A stretch of DNA of 64,000 nt from Luteimonas sp. RC10 (lineage in GTDB: Bacteria > Pseudomonadota > Gammaproteobacteria > Xanthomonadales > Xanthomonadaceae), in the NCBI RefSeq assembly GCF_014192745.1, contig NZ_JACHYJ010000009.1, positions 62,001 through 126,000 of the forward strand, written 5' to 3'. The notes below the pieces were generated by a model that did no database searches, had not been told where the DNA came from, and saw only the letters and a list, made by a program, of their open reading frames with translations. The translations under genes were made by a program, and so were the position numbers. Shown here in pieces: positions 18,919-29,300 of the stretch (positions are counted from its first letter, which is position 1; every line of letters starts with the position of its first letter).

Positions 18919-19581
18919 TCAGCCGCAGCCTTCGACGTAGTCGATCTGCGGCGGCACGCCGATGCGCCACTCGGTGACCTTGCCGGCTGCATCGGTCTCG
19001 AACACCAGGGCCTTGTCGCCCTCTGCGACACGCAGCGTCTGCGCGCCTTCCACGTACTTGTGCGGCGAGGCTTCGACGCGCCCGCCGTAGAGGCGCTCGA
19101 TCTCGGCCCGATCCATGCCGACCTTGCCGCCGCCCGGGGCGGTGTAGCCCTCGTTGCGGACATCGATCCGGACGAAGCGATCGCCTTCGATCATGAAGCC
19201 GAGCCGGTAGTCGGTCGTGCCGATCGGCTGCGGCTTGAGGATGTAGCAGCCGCCCGGCTCCGAGGGCGCCGCATCGCCGAGGTCGTTGCCCCAGGACATG
19301 CGCACGTCTTCTTCGGTACCGCCGAAGGCGGCCGGTCCGAAGCCGTCGAATGTGATCACACCATCGACCACCTGCGGAATGTTGGTGCCCGGCGCGTGCG
19401 CGGAAGCGGGCGCCGCGTCGGTGCCTGCGGCCTGCACCGGCGGCGAGCCTGCGGGCGCGGGGTCGGCGGCCTGTGGCGTGCGGGCATCGGTCTCGGGGCC
19501 GGCAGCCGGCGCGGGCGAGCGGTCACCGCAGGCCGATAGCGCGAGCGCAAGCAGGGCGACAGCAGGCAGGGTCTGCTTCAT
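18919..19581 (-). CDS. predicted outer- or inner-membrane lipoprotein of unknown function
   Basis: 220 residues from ATG 19581. It starts with a lipoprotein signal and lipobox LSAC (Cys18), followed by an Ala/Pro-rich linker (about 20-75). A folded C-terminal domain contains GFGPAAFGGTEEDVRMSWG, a pattern seen in lectin-like or lysozyme-inhibitor-like periplasmic domains, and KPQPIGTTDYRLGFMIEGDRFVRIDV. I do not recognise a named family with confidence. It stands alone, convergent with mrpG. Confidence 0.8.
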   Translation of the reverse strand: MKQTLPAVALLALALSACGDRSPAPAAGPETDARTPQAADPAPAGSPPVQAAGTDAAPASAHAPGTNIPQVVDGVITFDGFGPAAFGGTEEDVRMSWGNDLGDAAPSEPGGCYILKPQPIGTTDYRLGFMIEGDRFVRIDVRNEGYTAPGGGKVGMDRAEIERLYGGRVEASPHKYVEGAQTLRVAEGDKALVFETDAAGKVTEWRIGVPPQIDYVEGCG

Positions 19582-19742
19582 GGGCAACTCCACGAGAAAA
19601 AGACCGCGCCAGCGTCCGCGAGCCCGTGTGAATGGGCTGCGAACTGCGCGCCGACCGCAGCCGATACGCAATCGGCACGGCCAGGCGCTACCGCCGCACT
19701 TGCCGTCCTGCATCGACCGCCGTTGCAGGCGGGTGCCCTGCG

Positions 19743-21095
19743 CTAACGCGGCGGCACGAACCGGCGCTCCAGGCCCGCCCAGACGGTCTGGTAGTCCGCT
19801 TGCCGATGCGCGGCTTCGAGCGCCTGCATCGTCGGTCGCAGCACCCCGCGGGTCTCGAACATGAAGGCCATCGTGTCGGCGATCACGTCGGGCTTGGAGA
19901 GGTCGGCGACGCTGGCCTTGTCGAACGTGGCCGCGTCCGGCCCATGACCGCTCATACAGTTGTGCAGCGAACAGGCGCCGGGCGAGAAGCCGTCGGCCTT
20001 GGCGTCGTACTGGCCGTGCACCAGGCCCATGAACTCGCTGGCGACGTTGCGATGGAACCACGGCGGCCGGAACGTGTGCTGCGCCACCAGCCAGCGCGGC
20101 GGGAAGATCGCGAAATCGAGATTGGCGGTGCCGGGGGTGTCGCTGGGCGAAGTGAGCACGGTGAAGATGCTCGGGTCCGGGTGGTCGAAGCTGATCGAGC
20201 CGATCGTGTTGAACCGGCGCAGGTCGTACTTGTACGGCGCGTAGTTGCCATGCCAGCCGACGACGTCGAGTGGCGAGTGCCCGATCGACGCCTGCCACAG
20301 ATGCCCCTGGAACTTGGCGATCAGCGAAAAATCGCCCTCGATATCCTCGTAGCGCGCGACCGGAGCCAGGAAGTCGCGCGGATTGGCCAAGCCGTTGGCG
20401 CCGATCGGCCCGAGGTCAGGCAGGCGCAGCGCACGCCCCTGGTTCTCGCACACGTAGCCGCGGCTCGCCCCGTCGGGCAGCTCGACGCGGAAGCGGATGC
20501 CGCGCGGAATCACCGCGATCTCCTGCGGTTCGACCTCGAGTGTGCCGAGCTCGGTCGCCACCACCAGGCGGCCCAGCTGCGGCACCAGCAACAACTCGCC
20601 ATCGGCGCTGTAGAAGAAGCGGTCGGTCATCGAGGTGTTGGCGGCGTAGACGTGGATGCCGACACCGTCGTAAGCGCCAGCGCCGCCGCTGCCACCCATC
20701 GAGAACAGGCCATCGACGAAATCGACCGGGGTCTCGGGCAACGGGATCGGGCTCCAGCGCAATTGCTCGGGCGTCACCGGGCCGCGATCGAAGCCGTCGT
20801 GGAAGCGCGGCTGCACGAACGGCGCGAAGCGCCCGTGCAGCACCGCCGGGCGGATGCGATACAGCCAGCTGCGCCGGTTCTCGCCGCGCGGCGCGGTGAA
20901 CGCGGTGCCCGACAGCTGTTCGGCGTAGAGCCCGTGCGCGACGCGCTGCGGCGAGTTCTGGCCGACCGGCAGCGTGTCCGGCTCGGCCTGGGTCGCGAAC
21001 TCGTTGCCGAATCCGGACATGTAGTCGAGCACCGGGCGCGGCTGCACCGCGGTTTGCGGCATCGGGATGATCGTGTCGTCGATCGTTGCGTTCAT
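19743..21095 (-). CDS. hmgA: homogentisate 1,2-dioxygenase
   Basis: Opens the ring of homogentisate to maleylacetoacetate in tyrosine/phenylalanine breakdown; non-heme iron enzyme in the cytoplasm. 450 residues from ATG 21095 with a ribosome site AGGTGAAG. The N terminus [15 protein letters not shown], the iron-site region [16 protein letters not shown], and [12 protein letters not shown] are diagnostic. It lies 131 bases downstream of hppD, the preceding enzyme, on the same strand. The rest of the pathway (maleylacetoacetate isomerase, fumarylacetoacetase) is not in the window. Confidence 0.97.
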   Translation of the reverse strand: MNATIDDTIIPMPQTAVQPRPVLDYMSGFGNEFATQAEPDTLPVGQNSPQRVAHGLYAEQLSGTAFTAPRGENRRSWLYRIRPAVLHGRFAPFVQPRFHDGFDRGPVTPEQLRWSPIPLPETPVDFVDGLFSMGGSGGAGAYDGVGIHVYAANTSMTDRFFYSADGELLLVPQLGRLVVATELGTLEVEPQEIAVIPRGIRFRVELPDGASRGYVCENQGRALRLPDLGPIGANGLANPRDFLAPVARYEDIEGDFSLIAKFQGHLWQASIGHSPLDVVGWHGNYAPYKYDLRRFNTIGSISFDHPDPSIFTVLTSPSDTPGTANLDFAIFPPRWLVAQHTFRPPWFHRNVASEFMGLVHGQYDAKADGFSPGACSLHNCMSGHGPDAATFDKASVADLSKPDVIADTMAFMFETRGVLRPTMQALEAAHRQADYQTVWAGLERRFVPPR

Positions 21096-21226
21096 CGCTT
21101 CACCTGGAGGATCGTTGCCATCGCCGCGCGGCGCGGGCACGGCGTCAAGCCGCACGCACCCCTCGCCGCCGATCGGTCGTCACGCGGTGCCGCGCCCCGG
21201 CGCCCGCTGGGCGCCAGCGCGCGGCG

Positions 21227-22333
21227 TCACAGCACGCCGCGCTTCATCTGGTCGCGTTCGATGCTCTCGAACAGCGCCTGGAAATTGCCCTCGCCGAAGC
21301 CCTCGTTGCCCTTGCGCTGGATGATCTCGAAGAAGATCGGACCGAACGCGTTCTCGGTGAAGATCTGCAGCAGCTTGCGCTGCTTGGTCTCGGGATCGGC
21401 ATCGATCAGGATCTTGTTCCGGCGCAGTCGCGGCACATCCTCGCCATGATTGGGAATGCGCTGGTCGATCACGTCGAAGTAGGTGTCGGGCGTGTCGAGG
21501 AAGGTGATGCCGTGCTCGCGCATCTTCTCGATCGAGCTGTAGATGTCGTCGGTGAAACAGGCGATGTGCTGGATGCCCTCGCCCTTGTAGGCGTCCAGGT
21601 ACTCGTTGATCTGCGACTTGGGATCGCTGGACTCGTTGAGCGGGATGCGCACGATGCCGTCGGGCGCGGTCATCGCCTTGGACACCAGGCCGGTCTTGCT
21701 GCCCTTGATGTCGAAGTAGCGGATCTCGCGGAAGTTGAACAGCTTCTCGTAGTAATCCGACCACTTCTGCATGTTGCCGAAGTAGAGGTTGTGCGTGAGA
21801 TGGTCGATGAAGGTCAGACCGAACCCGACCGGGTTCTGGTCGGCGCCCTCGACCGGCACGTAGTCGTCGCCGTAGACCGAACCCGCATCGCCGTAGCGAT
21901 CGACCAGATAGAGCATGCAGTCGCCGATGCCCTTGACCACCGGCGCATCGACCGCCTTGGTGGATTCACGCGCGCCGATCGCCTCGCCGCCGTTCTCCAG
22001 CACGCGTCCGTAGACCTCGTCGGCCGGCCGCTTGAACCGGATCGCAAAGCCGCAGGCCGAGGGGCCGTGGGCCTTGGCGAAGTCGGCCGCAAAGGAGTCG
22101 GGGTCGGCGTTGAGCAGGAAGTTCACCCCGCCCTGGCGGTACACGGTGATCGGCCGCGACTTGTGCTCGAGCACCGCGGTAAAGCCCATGTTGCGGAAGT
22201 ACGCGTGCATGGCATCGGCCTGGCCTGCCGGCGCGGCGAACTCGACGAATTCGAAGCCGTCGATGCCCATCGGGTTCTCGAACGTGGTGACGTTCATGCC
22301 CAGATTGGGGCCGGTGTGTGCGGGGGCGCTCAT
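21227..22333 (-). CDS. hppD: 4-hydroxyphenylpyruvate dioxygenase
   Basis: Converts 4-hydroxyphenylpyruvate to homogentisate using Fe(II) and O2. 368 residues from ATG 22333; a longer frame to 22468 runs into the divergent regulator and was not used. The three iron ligands are in IDHLTHNL, GIQHIACFTDDIY and PIFFEIIQRKGNEGFGEGNF. It starts with MGIDGFEFVEF, common to the family. It is divergent from the MarR gene with about 80 bases between, which contain a good promoter with an inverted repeat inside its spacer. It forms a likely unit with hmgA. Confidence 0.97.
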   Translation of the reverse strand: MSAPAHTGPNLGMNVTTFENPMGIDGFEFVEFAAPAGQADAMHAYFRNMGFTAVLEHKSRPITVYRQGGVNFLLNADPDSFAADFAKAHGPSACGFAIRFKRPADEVYGRVLENGGEAIGARESTKAVDAPVVKGIGDCMLYLVDRYGDAGSVYGDDYVPVEGADQNPVGFGLTFIDHLTHNLYFGNMQKWSDYYEKLFNFREIRYFDIKGSKTGLVSKAMTAPDGIVRIPLNESSDPKSQINEYLDAYKGEGIQHIACFTDDIYSSIEKMREHGITFLDTPDTYFDVIDQRIPNHGEDVPRLRRNKILIDADPETKQRKLLQIFTENAFGPIFFEIIQRKGNEGFGEGNFQALFESIERDQMKRGVL

Positions 22334-22370
22334 GGGATACTCCGTGGCGTGACGATGGCTTGGATGCCCG

Positions 22371-22399
22371 TTTATAGTTTCAGCTGCAACCACTTGCAA
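22371..22399 (-). promoter_or_regulatory. hppD promoter with embedded inverted repeat (candidate MarR operator)
   Basis: Read on the minus strand, TTGCAA (22399-22394) and TATAAA (22376-22371) are spaced 17 bases apart, a good sigma-70 arrangement, with the hppD ATG 37 bases beyond the -10 box. An inverted repeat TGCAA-CCAC-TTGCA at 22385-22398 covers the -35 box and spacer. A protein bound there would block hppD transcription. The divergent MarR-family gene beside it is the natural candidate (inference). Confidence 0.55.
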
Positions 22400-22412
22400 G
22401 GCGCACCGCACC

Positions 22413-22895
22413 ATGACGCAGCCGGTATCCCCTGTCGCTGGAGACGGGCAGACCCCTGAACACGCCACGCTCGACCTGGAAACGTTCCTGCCCTACCGGC
22501 TCAGCGTACTGACCAACCACATCAGCCGCGGGCTGGCGGACATCTATTCCGAGCGGTTCGGCATCAGTGTCACCGAGTGGCGGGTCATCGCGGTGCTCGG
22601 CCGCGACCGCGGGCTGTCGGCGAACGAAGTGGCCGAACGCACCGCAATGGACAAGGTCGCCGTCAGCCGCGCGGTCGCCCGGTTGCTCGAGCGCGAATTG
22701 CTGTTGCGCGGCATGCACGACAGCGACCGCCGACGCTCGGTGCTCGCGCTCAGCCCCGCCGGCGAAGCGGTCTACGACGTCGTGGCCCCGCTCGCGCTGG
22801 AGTACCAGCAGCGGGTGATGGCGCCGCTCGATGCCGACGAGCGCGCGACCCTGCTCCGGCTCATGGACAAGCTCGAGGCGTCGCTGGCCGGCTGA
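22413..22895 (+). CDS. MarR-family transcriptional regulator
   Basis: 160 residues. Winged helix with YRLSVLTNHISRGLADIYSERF dimer helix, the recognition region ISVTEWRVIAVLGRDRGLSANEVAERTAMDKVAVSRAVARL and a wing DRRRSVLALSPAGEAVYDVV. It is transcribed away from hppD and ends at a bidirectional terminator. The location suggests control of tyrosine degradation, probably with a pathway intermediate as inducer (inference). Confidence 0.93.
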   Translation: MTQPVSPVAGDGQTPEHATLDLETFLPYRLSVLTNHISRGLADIYSERFGISVTEWRVIAVLGRDRGLSANEVAERTAMDKVAVSRAVARLLERELLLRGMHDSDRRRSVLALSPAGEAVYDVVAPLALEYQQRVMAPLDADERATLLRLMDKLEASLAG

Positions 22896-22912
22896 TCGTC
22901 GGCGTAGGAACG

Positions 22913-22940
22913 AAAACGGCGGCCCGAAGGCCGCCGTTTT
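22913..22940. terminator. bidirectional intrinsic terminator
   Basis: Stem AAAACGGCGGCC / GGCCGCCGTTTT, loop CGAA. A-tract on one side and T-tract on the other give a terminator in both directions. It sits between the ends of the convergent MarR gene and the POT transporter gene. Confidence 0.85.
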
Positions 22941-22958
22941 GCTGTCCGGCCCGGCCGG

Positions 22959-24482
22959 TTACTTCACGCCGTGCATCAACCGGTTGACCAGCGGGGCGAT
23001 CACGAACAGCAGCACGCCGGCACCGGCCAGCGCCCAGAAGCCGAACGTATAGCCGGCCTGCGCCGAGGCGGCGGTCATGCCGCTTTCGCCGCTGACCTGA
23101 CCGGCGAAGATGCCCGCCAGGTTGTTGCCGATCGCGATCGACAGGAACCAGCAGCCCATCGCCATGCCGGCCACACGCGAGGGCGCGAGCTTGGTCGTCA
23201 TCGACAGACCGATCGGCGACAGGCACAGCTCGCCGATCGACTGGATCACATACACCGCGAACAGCGTCCAGAACGGAATCTTGCCGTTGCCGTCGACCAT
23301 GCTGTTGAGCGCGATCATCAGCAGCAGAAATGCCAGGCCGTTGAAGATCAGGCCCAGACCGAACTTGCGCGGGATCGACGGATTGGCCCGGCCCATCTTG
23401 ACCCACATCCAGGCCATGATCGGCGCGAAGGTGATGATGGCGATCGAGTTGACCGACTGGAACCACTCCAGCGGGAAGGTCCAGCTGCCGAACTCGCGAT
23501 TGACGATGCGGTCGGCGAGGAAGGTGAACGAGCTGCCGGCCTGCTCGAAGAACATCCAGAACAGCACGTTGAACACGAAGATGATCAGCATCGCGATCAC
23601 CTTGTCGCGCGCCATCTTGCCCTCGCGGATGCCCTCGACCAGCAGCATCACCGCCGGCACCACGAACAGCGCCATCAGGATCGCCTGCAGCGCGCTCGCG
23701 TCGATGGTGAGCAGGAAGTAGAACAGCGGGATGCCGATCGCGGCGCCGAGTACGGCCACCAGACCCACGCGTGCGAGGCCTTCCTGGCCCGGATCCGGCA
23801 GGCCGATGCCCTTGAGCTGGCTGCGGCCGGCCCAGAACCACACCAGGCTGATCACCATGCCGATGCCGGCGGCGATGAACACCCACTGGTAGTGCGGGTC
23901 GGTGTCGGTGCCGAACACCTTGCGGGCCAGCCAGCCGGTGACCACCGGGGCGATCATCGCGCCGATGTTGATGCCCATGTAGAAGATCGTGAAACCGGCA
24001 TCGCGGCGTGCATCGCCCTGCATGTACAGCTTGCCGACCATGGTCGAGATGATCGGCTTGAACAGGCCGTTGCCGACGATGATCGTCGCCAGACCCAGCT
24101 TGAACAGCGGTTCGCTTGGCGAGGCCAGCATGAACAGGCCCAGCGCCATGAACATCGCACCGAGCAGGATCGAACGCTGGAAGCCGATCAGCTTGTCGGC
24201 GACGTAGCCACCGAAGATCGCGCCCGCATAGACCAGCGCGAGGTAGGCGCCGTACATCTCGCTCGCCGGTCGCTCGCCGGCGGCATCGCCGCCGTGGAAC
24301 TGCGCGACGATGTACAGCACCATCGCCCATCGGATGCCGTAGAACGCGAAGCGTTCCCAGAATTCCGACATGAAGAGCATCCACAGCGGGCGTGGATGGC
24401 CGAGTACCTGGGGGAACTCGGGCGGATTGACGGGCGGCGGCGGTACGGCCGCGACTTTGGGCTCGACGACGTCGGCGCTCAT
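22959..24482 (-). CDS. POT-family proton-dependent oligopeptide transporter
   Basis: 507-residue MFS-fold inner-membrane symporter for di- and tripeptides. The ExxERFxxY motif is visible as EFWERFAFYG near residue 41, followed by ADKLIGFQRSILLGAMFMALGLFML and DAGFTIFYMGINIGAMIAPVV, which are POT/PTR2 signatures. The conserved C-terminal half begins with FWMFFEQAGSSFTF. The long proline-rich N-terminal tail (about 30 residues) precedes helix 1. It ends at a strong bidirectional terminator. The AbgT transporter lies upstream on the same strand. Confidence 0.92.
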   Translation of the reverse strand: MSADVVEPKVAAVPPPPVNPPEFPQVLGHPRPLWMLFMSEFWERFAFYGIRWAMVLYIVAQFHGGDAAGERPASEMYGAYLALVYAGAIFGGYVADKLIGFQRSILLGAMFMALGLFMLASPSEPLFKLGLATIIVGNGLFKPIISTMVGKLYMQGDARRDAGFTIFYMGINIGAMIAPVVTGWLARKVFGTDTDPHYQWVFIAAGIGMVISLVWFWAGRSQLKGIGLPDPGQEGLARVGLVAVLGAAIGIPLFYFLLTIDASALQAILMALFVVPAVMLLVEGIREGKMARDKVIAMLIIFVFNVLFWMFFEQAGSSFTFLADRIVNREFGSWTFPLEWFQSVNSIAIITFAPIMAWMWVKMGRANPSIPRKFGLGLIFNGLAFLLLMIALNSMVDGNGKIPFWTLFAVYVIQSIGELCLSPIGLSMTTKLAPSRVAGMAMGCWFLSIAIGNNLAGIFAGQVSGESGMTAASAQAGYTFGFWALAGAGVLLFVIAPLVNRLMHGVK

Positions 24483-24618
24483 GAAGATCCTTGCATAGGG
24501 AAGCTGGGACGACCCGGTCGGACGGGCCGCCGGGGAGCGGCGAGAATCCCAGCCCGGAGCCCGGGCGTCAACGTGGCGTCAACGCCCGACCGGGAGGACT
24601 TTTGCACCTCGCCCCTGT

Positions 24619-26199
24619 TCAGCCAGAGGGATACTCGTAGCTCGCGCCCAGCCCCAGCGGGATGCCCAGCGCCCAGAACGCCAGCAGGAACGCGGTCCAC
24701 AGCACCGACAGGGCGATCGAGTACGGAATCATGATCGACACCAGCGTGCCGATGCCGGCCGCGGTCACGTAGCGCTGGCAGAACACCACGATCAGCGGGA
24801 AGTACGGCATCAGCGGGGTCAGGATCGTCGTCATCGAATCGCCGACCCGGTACGCCGCCTGGGTCAGGTCCGGCGACACGCCCAGCTGCATCATCAACGG
24901 CACCATGATCGGTGCCAGCAGCGCCCACTTGGCCGAAGCCGAGCCGATGAACAGGTTGACCACGCCGGTCATCAGGATCAGGCCGATGATCGTCAGCCAC
25001 ATCGGCAGCCCCAGCGCCTTGAGAAAGTCCGCGCCCTCCACCGCCATCAGCGTGCCCAGGCCCGAGCCGTTGAACGCGGCCAGGAACTGCGCGATGAAGA
25101 ACGCGATGACGATGTAGTAACCCATGCCGCTCATCGACTTGGTCATCGCCGCGATGACATCGCGGTGCGAGCGGACCGTGCCGGCGACGGCGCCGTAGAC
25201 CACGCCTGGCAGCAGGAACAGCACGAAGATCAGCGCGACGATCGACTGCATCACCGGCGCGGCCGCGACCAGCAGTGGATGGCTGCCCTCGGGCACCGCA
25301 TCTGCCGGCGCGCGCCACGGCGAGGTCTCGGGCATCAGCGTCAGCGCGAACAGCAGGGACGCGACGAGCATCGCGACCACGGCCCAGGTCAGGCCACGCT
25401 TCTCGGCCGCGCTCAGCGGGTCCATCTTCGGCAGATTGGCCGGGTCGCCGTCGACGACCGTGCGCGCCAGCCGCGGCTCGACGATGCGGTCGGTGACGAA
25501 CCAGCCGATCGCGATGATCAGCAGGCTCGAGGCGGTGGTGAAGATCCAATTGTTGAGCGGGTTGATCGTCAGCGCCGGGTCGAGGATGCGTCCGGCTTCC
25601 TGGGTGAAACCGGCCAGCAGCGGATCCAGCGACGAGGGCACCAGCAGCGTGGCCGAAAATCCGCCCGACACGCCGCAGAAGGCGGCGGCGATTCCGGCCA
25701 GCGGATGACGCCCGGCGGCATAGAAGATCACCCCGCCCAGCGGGATCACCAGCACGTAGCCAGCATCGACCGCGACGTGGCTGAGCACCGCGACCGCGAC
25801 CAGCGCCGGCGTCAGCAGCATCTTCGGCGTCACCGACAGCACGCTGCGCAAAGCCGCGTTGATGAAGCCGGTATGTTCGGCCACGCCCAGCCCCAGCATC
25901 GCGACCAGCACCACGCCCAGCGGCGCGAAGCCCAGGAATACGCGCACCATGTTGGCCATGAACGCGGTCAGCGACTCACCCGAAAGCTGGTTGACGATCT
26001 GGATCGGCGTGCCGCTGCGGGGATCGATCGCAGCGAAGTCCACCCCCGACAGTGCCCACGACAGCGCCCACACCGCGAGCATCAACAGCAGGAACAGCAT
26101 CGCCGGATCCGGCAGCCGGTTGCCGGTGCGTTCGATCGTGTCGAGAAGACGGGCGACGATGCCGCGCGGTGCGACGGTGTCGGACGAAGGCTGGCTCAT
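24619..26199 (-). CDS. AbgT-family transporter
   Basis: 526-residue polytopic inner-membrane protein of the AbgT/MtrF family. Members import p-aminobenzoyl-glutamate in E. coli or export sulfonamide-type antimetabolites in Neisseria and Alcanivorax. Start at ATG 26199; the longer frame to 26235 adds an unlikely tail. Helix pairs and the hairpin segments VSGGFSATLLVPSSLDPLLAGFTQ and GSASAKWALLAPIMVPLMMQLG are family marks. No abgA/abgB hydrolase genes are close, so drug/folate-intermediate efflux is as likely as uptake. Confidence 0.9.
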   Translation of the reverse strand: MSQPSSDTVAPRGIVARLLDTIERTGNRLPDPAMLFLLLMLAVWALSWALSGVDFAAIDPRSGTPIQIVNQLSGESLTAFMANMVRVFLGFAPLGVVLVAMLGLGVAEHTGFINAALRSVLSVTPKMLLTPALVAVAVLSHVAVDAGYVLVIPLGGVIFYAAGRHPLAGIAAAFCGVSGGFSATLLVPSSLDPLLAGFTQEAGRILDPALTINPLNNWIFTTASSLLIIAIGWFVTDRIVEPRLARTVVDGDPANLPKMDPLSAAEKRGLTWAVVAMLVASLLFALTLMPETSPWRAPADAVPEGSHPLLVAAAPVMQSIVALIFVLFLLPGVVYGAVAGTVRSHRDVIAAMTKSMSGMGYYIVIAFFIAQFLAAFNGSGLGTLMAVEGADFLKALGLPMWLTIIGLILMTGVVNLFIGSASAKWALLAPIMVPLMMQLGVSPDLTQAAYRVGDSMTTILTPLMPYFPLIVVFCQRYVTAAGIGTLVSIMIPYSIALSVLWTAFLLAFWALGIPLGLGASYEYPSG

Positions 26200-26298
26200 G
26201 CGATGGAGTCCCCTGCAAAGCGTGCGATCGCGCATCCTAGCAGCACGTCACGGCCCCACGTCGGCAGGCGGCCTGCGTCCGCAGGCGCCCATTTCCCC

Positions 26299-26328
26299 GG
26301 CGCCCGGCCGTCGCAGCGGCCGGACGCC
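26299..26328 (-). terminator. GC-rich hairpin after the nuclease gene
   Basis: Arms GGCGCCCGGCCG and CGGCCGGACGCC (one mismatch) around TCGCAG, 18 bases past the nuclease stop on the minus strand. No U-tract follows, so termination is plausible but weak as a call. Confidence 0.35.
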
Positions 26329-26345
26329 CGCATGATGCGGCGGGG

Positions 26346-29300
26346 TCAGCGCGCGATGCTGGCGCGCACGCTGACCCGTTCGAACGCGCGTTCGCCGACC
26401 ACGCGCAGGTACCAGCGCCCCGCGGCAGGCGCGGCCACCTGGATCAGTTCGTTGTTGCCTGGACGGCGCGAGCGCAGGTCGAAGTCGTCCGGCGTCGGCA
26501 TCGCGGCATGCGACGCGTACAGCGACACGTCGCCGCTGCCACCCGAGGTCAGCACCCGCAGCGTGCGTGCGCCTTCAGGCACATCGATGCGGAAGAGCTG
26601 CGACGTCCCCGCCGCGCCCGATACGCCCTGGACCGGCACGCCATCAGTCAACGGCAGCGCCGGATCGGCGATCACCGCGGTCGCTGCCGTGGCGCTGTTG
26701 TCGCCCTCGTCCGGATCGTGGGTCTGCGCGGTCGCAGCGACCGTCAGCACCAGCGTCCGGCCGACCGCCGAGGCCGGCGCGGTCGCCGACAGCGCGAACG
26801 CCGCCTCGCCAGCCGCCGCGAGCGCCTCGTGGTTGCACGACAACGTCGTCGTGCCGTCGCCGACGACCGGCGCCTCGCAGTCCCAGCCCGCCGGGGCCGT
26901 CACGGCAAGGTCCGCGAGTTCGCCGTCGAAGACCGCACCGACACCGGGGAACTGCGCGGCATCGGGCCCGGCGTTGCGCAGCACGGCCGAGAACGCCAAT
27001 GGCGCGCCCTCGACAACCTCGGCATTCGCCGCCTCGGCCTCGATGCCCAGGTCGGCCACCGTCGCCGGCTGCAGCCGCAGCAGCAGCACCGTGGGATCGT
27101 GATCGGACAGCCGGGTCGGCGTGGTCGCGTCGTTGCGCGCGGTCTCGGGGAAGTCGGCGTTGATGCGCGCATGGCTGACGTCGAGCCCGACGACCATCGG
27201 CGAATCGATGACCGCCTGATTCAGCAGCACGTGGTCGAGCGACTGCGCCTGGTAGTCGAAGACGAAGGAATAACGCTCGTCCTCGGCCGCCTCCAGGGTC
27301 ATGTTCAACAGCGACGGCGCCACCAGCACTGCGCCGTCGCTGTCGATCGCGGTCTGCGCATCCGGCGACGGCAGACCGGTCGTCGTGCCCATCGCGTCGA
27401 CGTAGCCGTCGTTGAACTCGAAGGCGTTGAAGTCGCCGAGCACGACGATGTGCCGGCTGGCATCGGCCCGCTGCATGTCGTCGATCAGCGAGGCCAGGAA
27501 CTCGGCCTGCCGCTGGCGCTTGGCGCGCACGCGCGCACCGCCGCTGATCCAGCCGTTGCTGCCGCCGTCGTCGGCCTCGATGCCGCTGAGCGAGCGCTGG
27601 TGGACGACGATCGCGGTGAACGGGAACCGGCGGCCGTCGGCGAAATGCGCGACCGCATCGAGCACCAGCGGCGGCCGGTCGTTGAGCACGCTGGTCGAGC
27701 CGTTCGGGTTGACCAGCACCGCGTCCGCGCCTTGCTGCACGACCGAACGCACCTCGATCCTTGCGATGCCCGGCGCGACCGCGCCGGTCCGCACCAGGAA
27801 GCCGACATCGATACCGCCGACGTCGAAGCCCTCCTGCAGGTAGGCGACGTAGCCTGGGTCAGGCTGGCCCGCGGCCACCGCATCGGCATTGATCCGCGCG
27901 GCCAGCTGCTGCAGCACGCCGAGATTCTCGACCTCGGTCACGCCGACGACATCGGGCATGTGCAGGAAGGCGCGGATGCCGATCGACGCCTTGACCAGCC
28001 GTCGCTCCAGCGCCGCGGCGGTCAGCGTCGGGCCGCTGTTGCCGTCGTTGACGGTGTCGAAGAAGCGCTGCAGGTTGTAGGTCGCCAGACTCACGTGGTC
28101 GGGACCCGGCGGCGCCGCCGGACGCACCTCGCCGGCACCGCTGCAGTCGGTGTCGAGCGCACTCTCTGGGTAGATCGTGTAGCGGCGGAAGGTGTAGTCG
28201 AGCGGCCCGGTCAGCGAGCCGCCGACGATGCGGCAGCCCGCTGCGAGATCGGCTGTCGGCGCACCGATCGTGGTGCTGTTGACCACGATCGTCTCGGGAT
28301 TGAAATCCCAGCGCGGGATCGCCGGCGCACTGCTGCCCAAGGGATCGGGATCAGGTACCTGGATGCCCGGCTCGCGGAACGGGCGCGGGGTGCCGGTCAC
28401 CACGACCGCGAACCGGCCGTTGCCGGTCGCAGTCGCGGCGCGCTCGTCGACGTTGCCGCCGGTCGGCGCCACGACGGTGAAGCTCGGCGCGGTCACGCGC
28501 ATCCCCTCCAGCGGCTCGAGCTGGTCGAGACCGCCGTCGGCGCGCGGCAGGTCGACGGTCAGCACGACCGGCGCCGGCAGCGCGTGGCCGCTGGACAACG
28601 CGACGACCGAGGCGTCGGTGATCTCGGTCAACGGCAGCTGGTGCGGGTCGGCGGCCGGCACGTACTCGATGACCGTGCCCTGCACCAGCACTTTGTTGCC
28701 GACGGCGGCATCGGCGGGCGGCACGCTGCCGGTGAACACGAACACGCCTTCGGAGGTCATCGGATCGCCGTCGTCCTCGCCATCGGGCGTCTGGATGAAG
28801 AAGCCGTTGCTCTTGCGGCCGGTCACGATGCCGGTCGTGGCGACGGGCTGGTTCTCGACCGGCGAGCGGGCGCCCGGCCCTTGGATCTGGTGGATCGGCA
28901 GCGTCAGCACGTCGTCGTTGACGATCAGCCCGGTGCCGCGCGCCTTGGCGACGAGCGCACCCTCGACGTCGGCCAGGTCCACGTGGAAATCCTCATCGGG
29001 CTCGACGGCCTGATCGCCGACCACGTCGACGTGGATCGTCAGCTCGCGCTGGCCCGGCGCGAAACGGCCGGTCCCGGACTTGGCGATGTAATCCTGGTCG
29101 GCCACCGTCGCACTGCCATCGGCGGTCGCGTACGCGAAGTCCACCCCGTCCGGTCCCGCCGGCTGGTTGAGGCTGACGGTGAAGAAGAACGGCGTCGTGC
29201 CGCTGTCGCCCTCGGCGCCGCGGGTATCGCCGATGCTCATGTACAGCGCACCGCCCCCGCCGCAGACGTTGGGCACCGAGGCCGTGTTGCGCGGCGCCGG

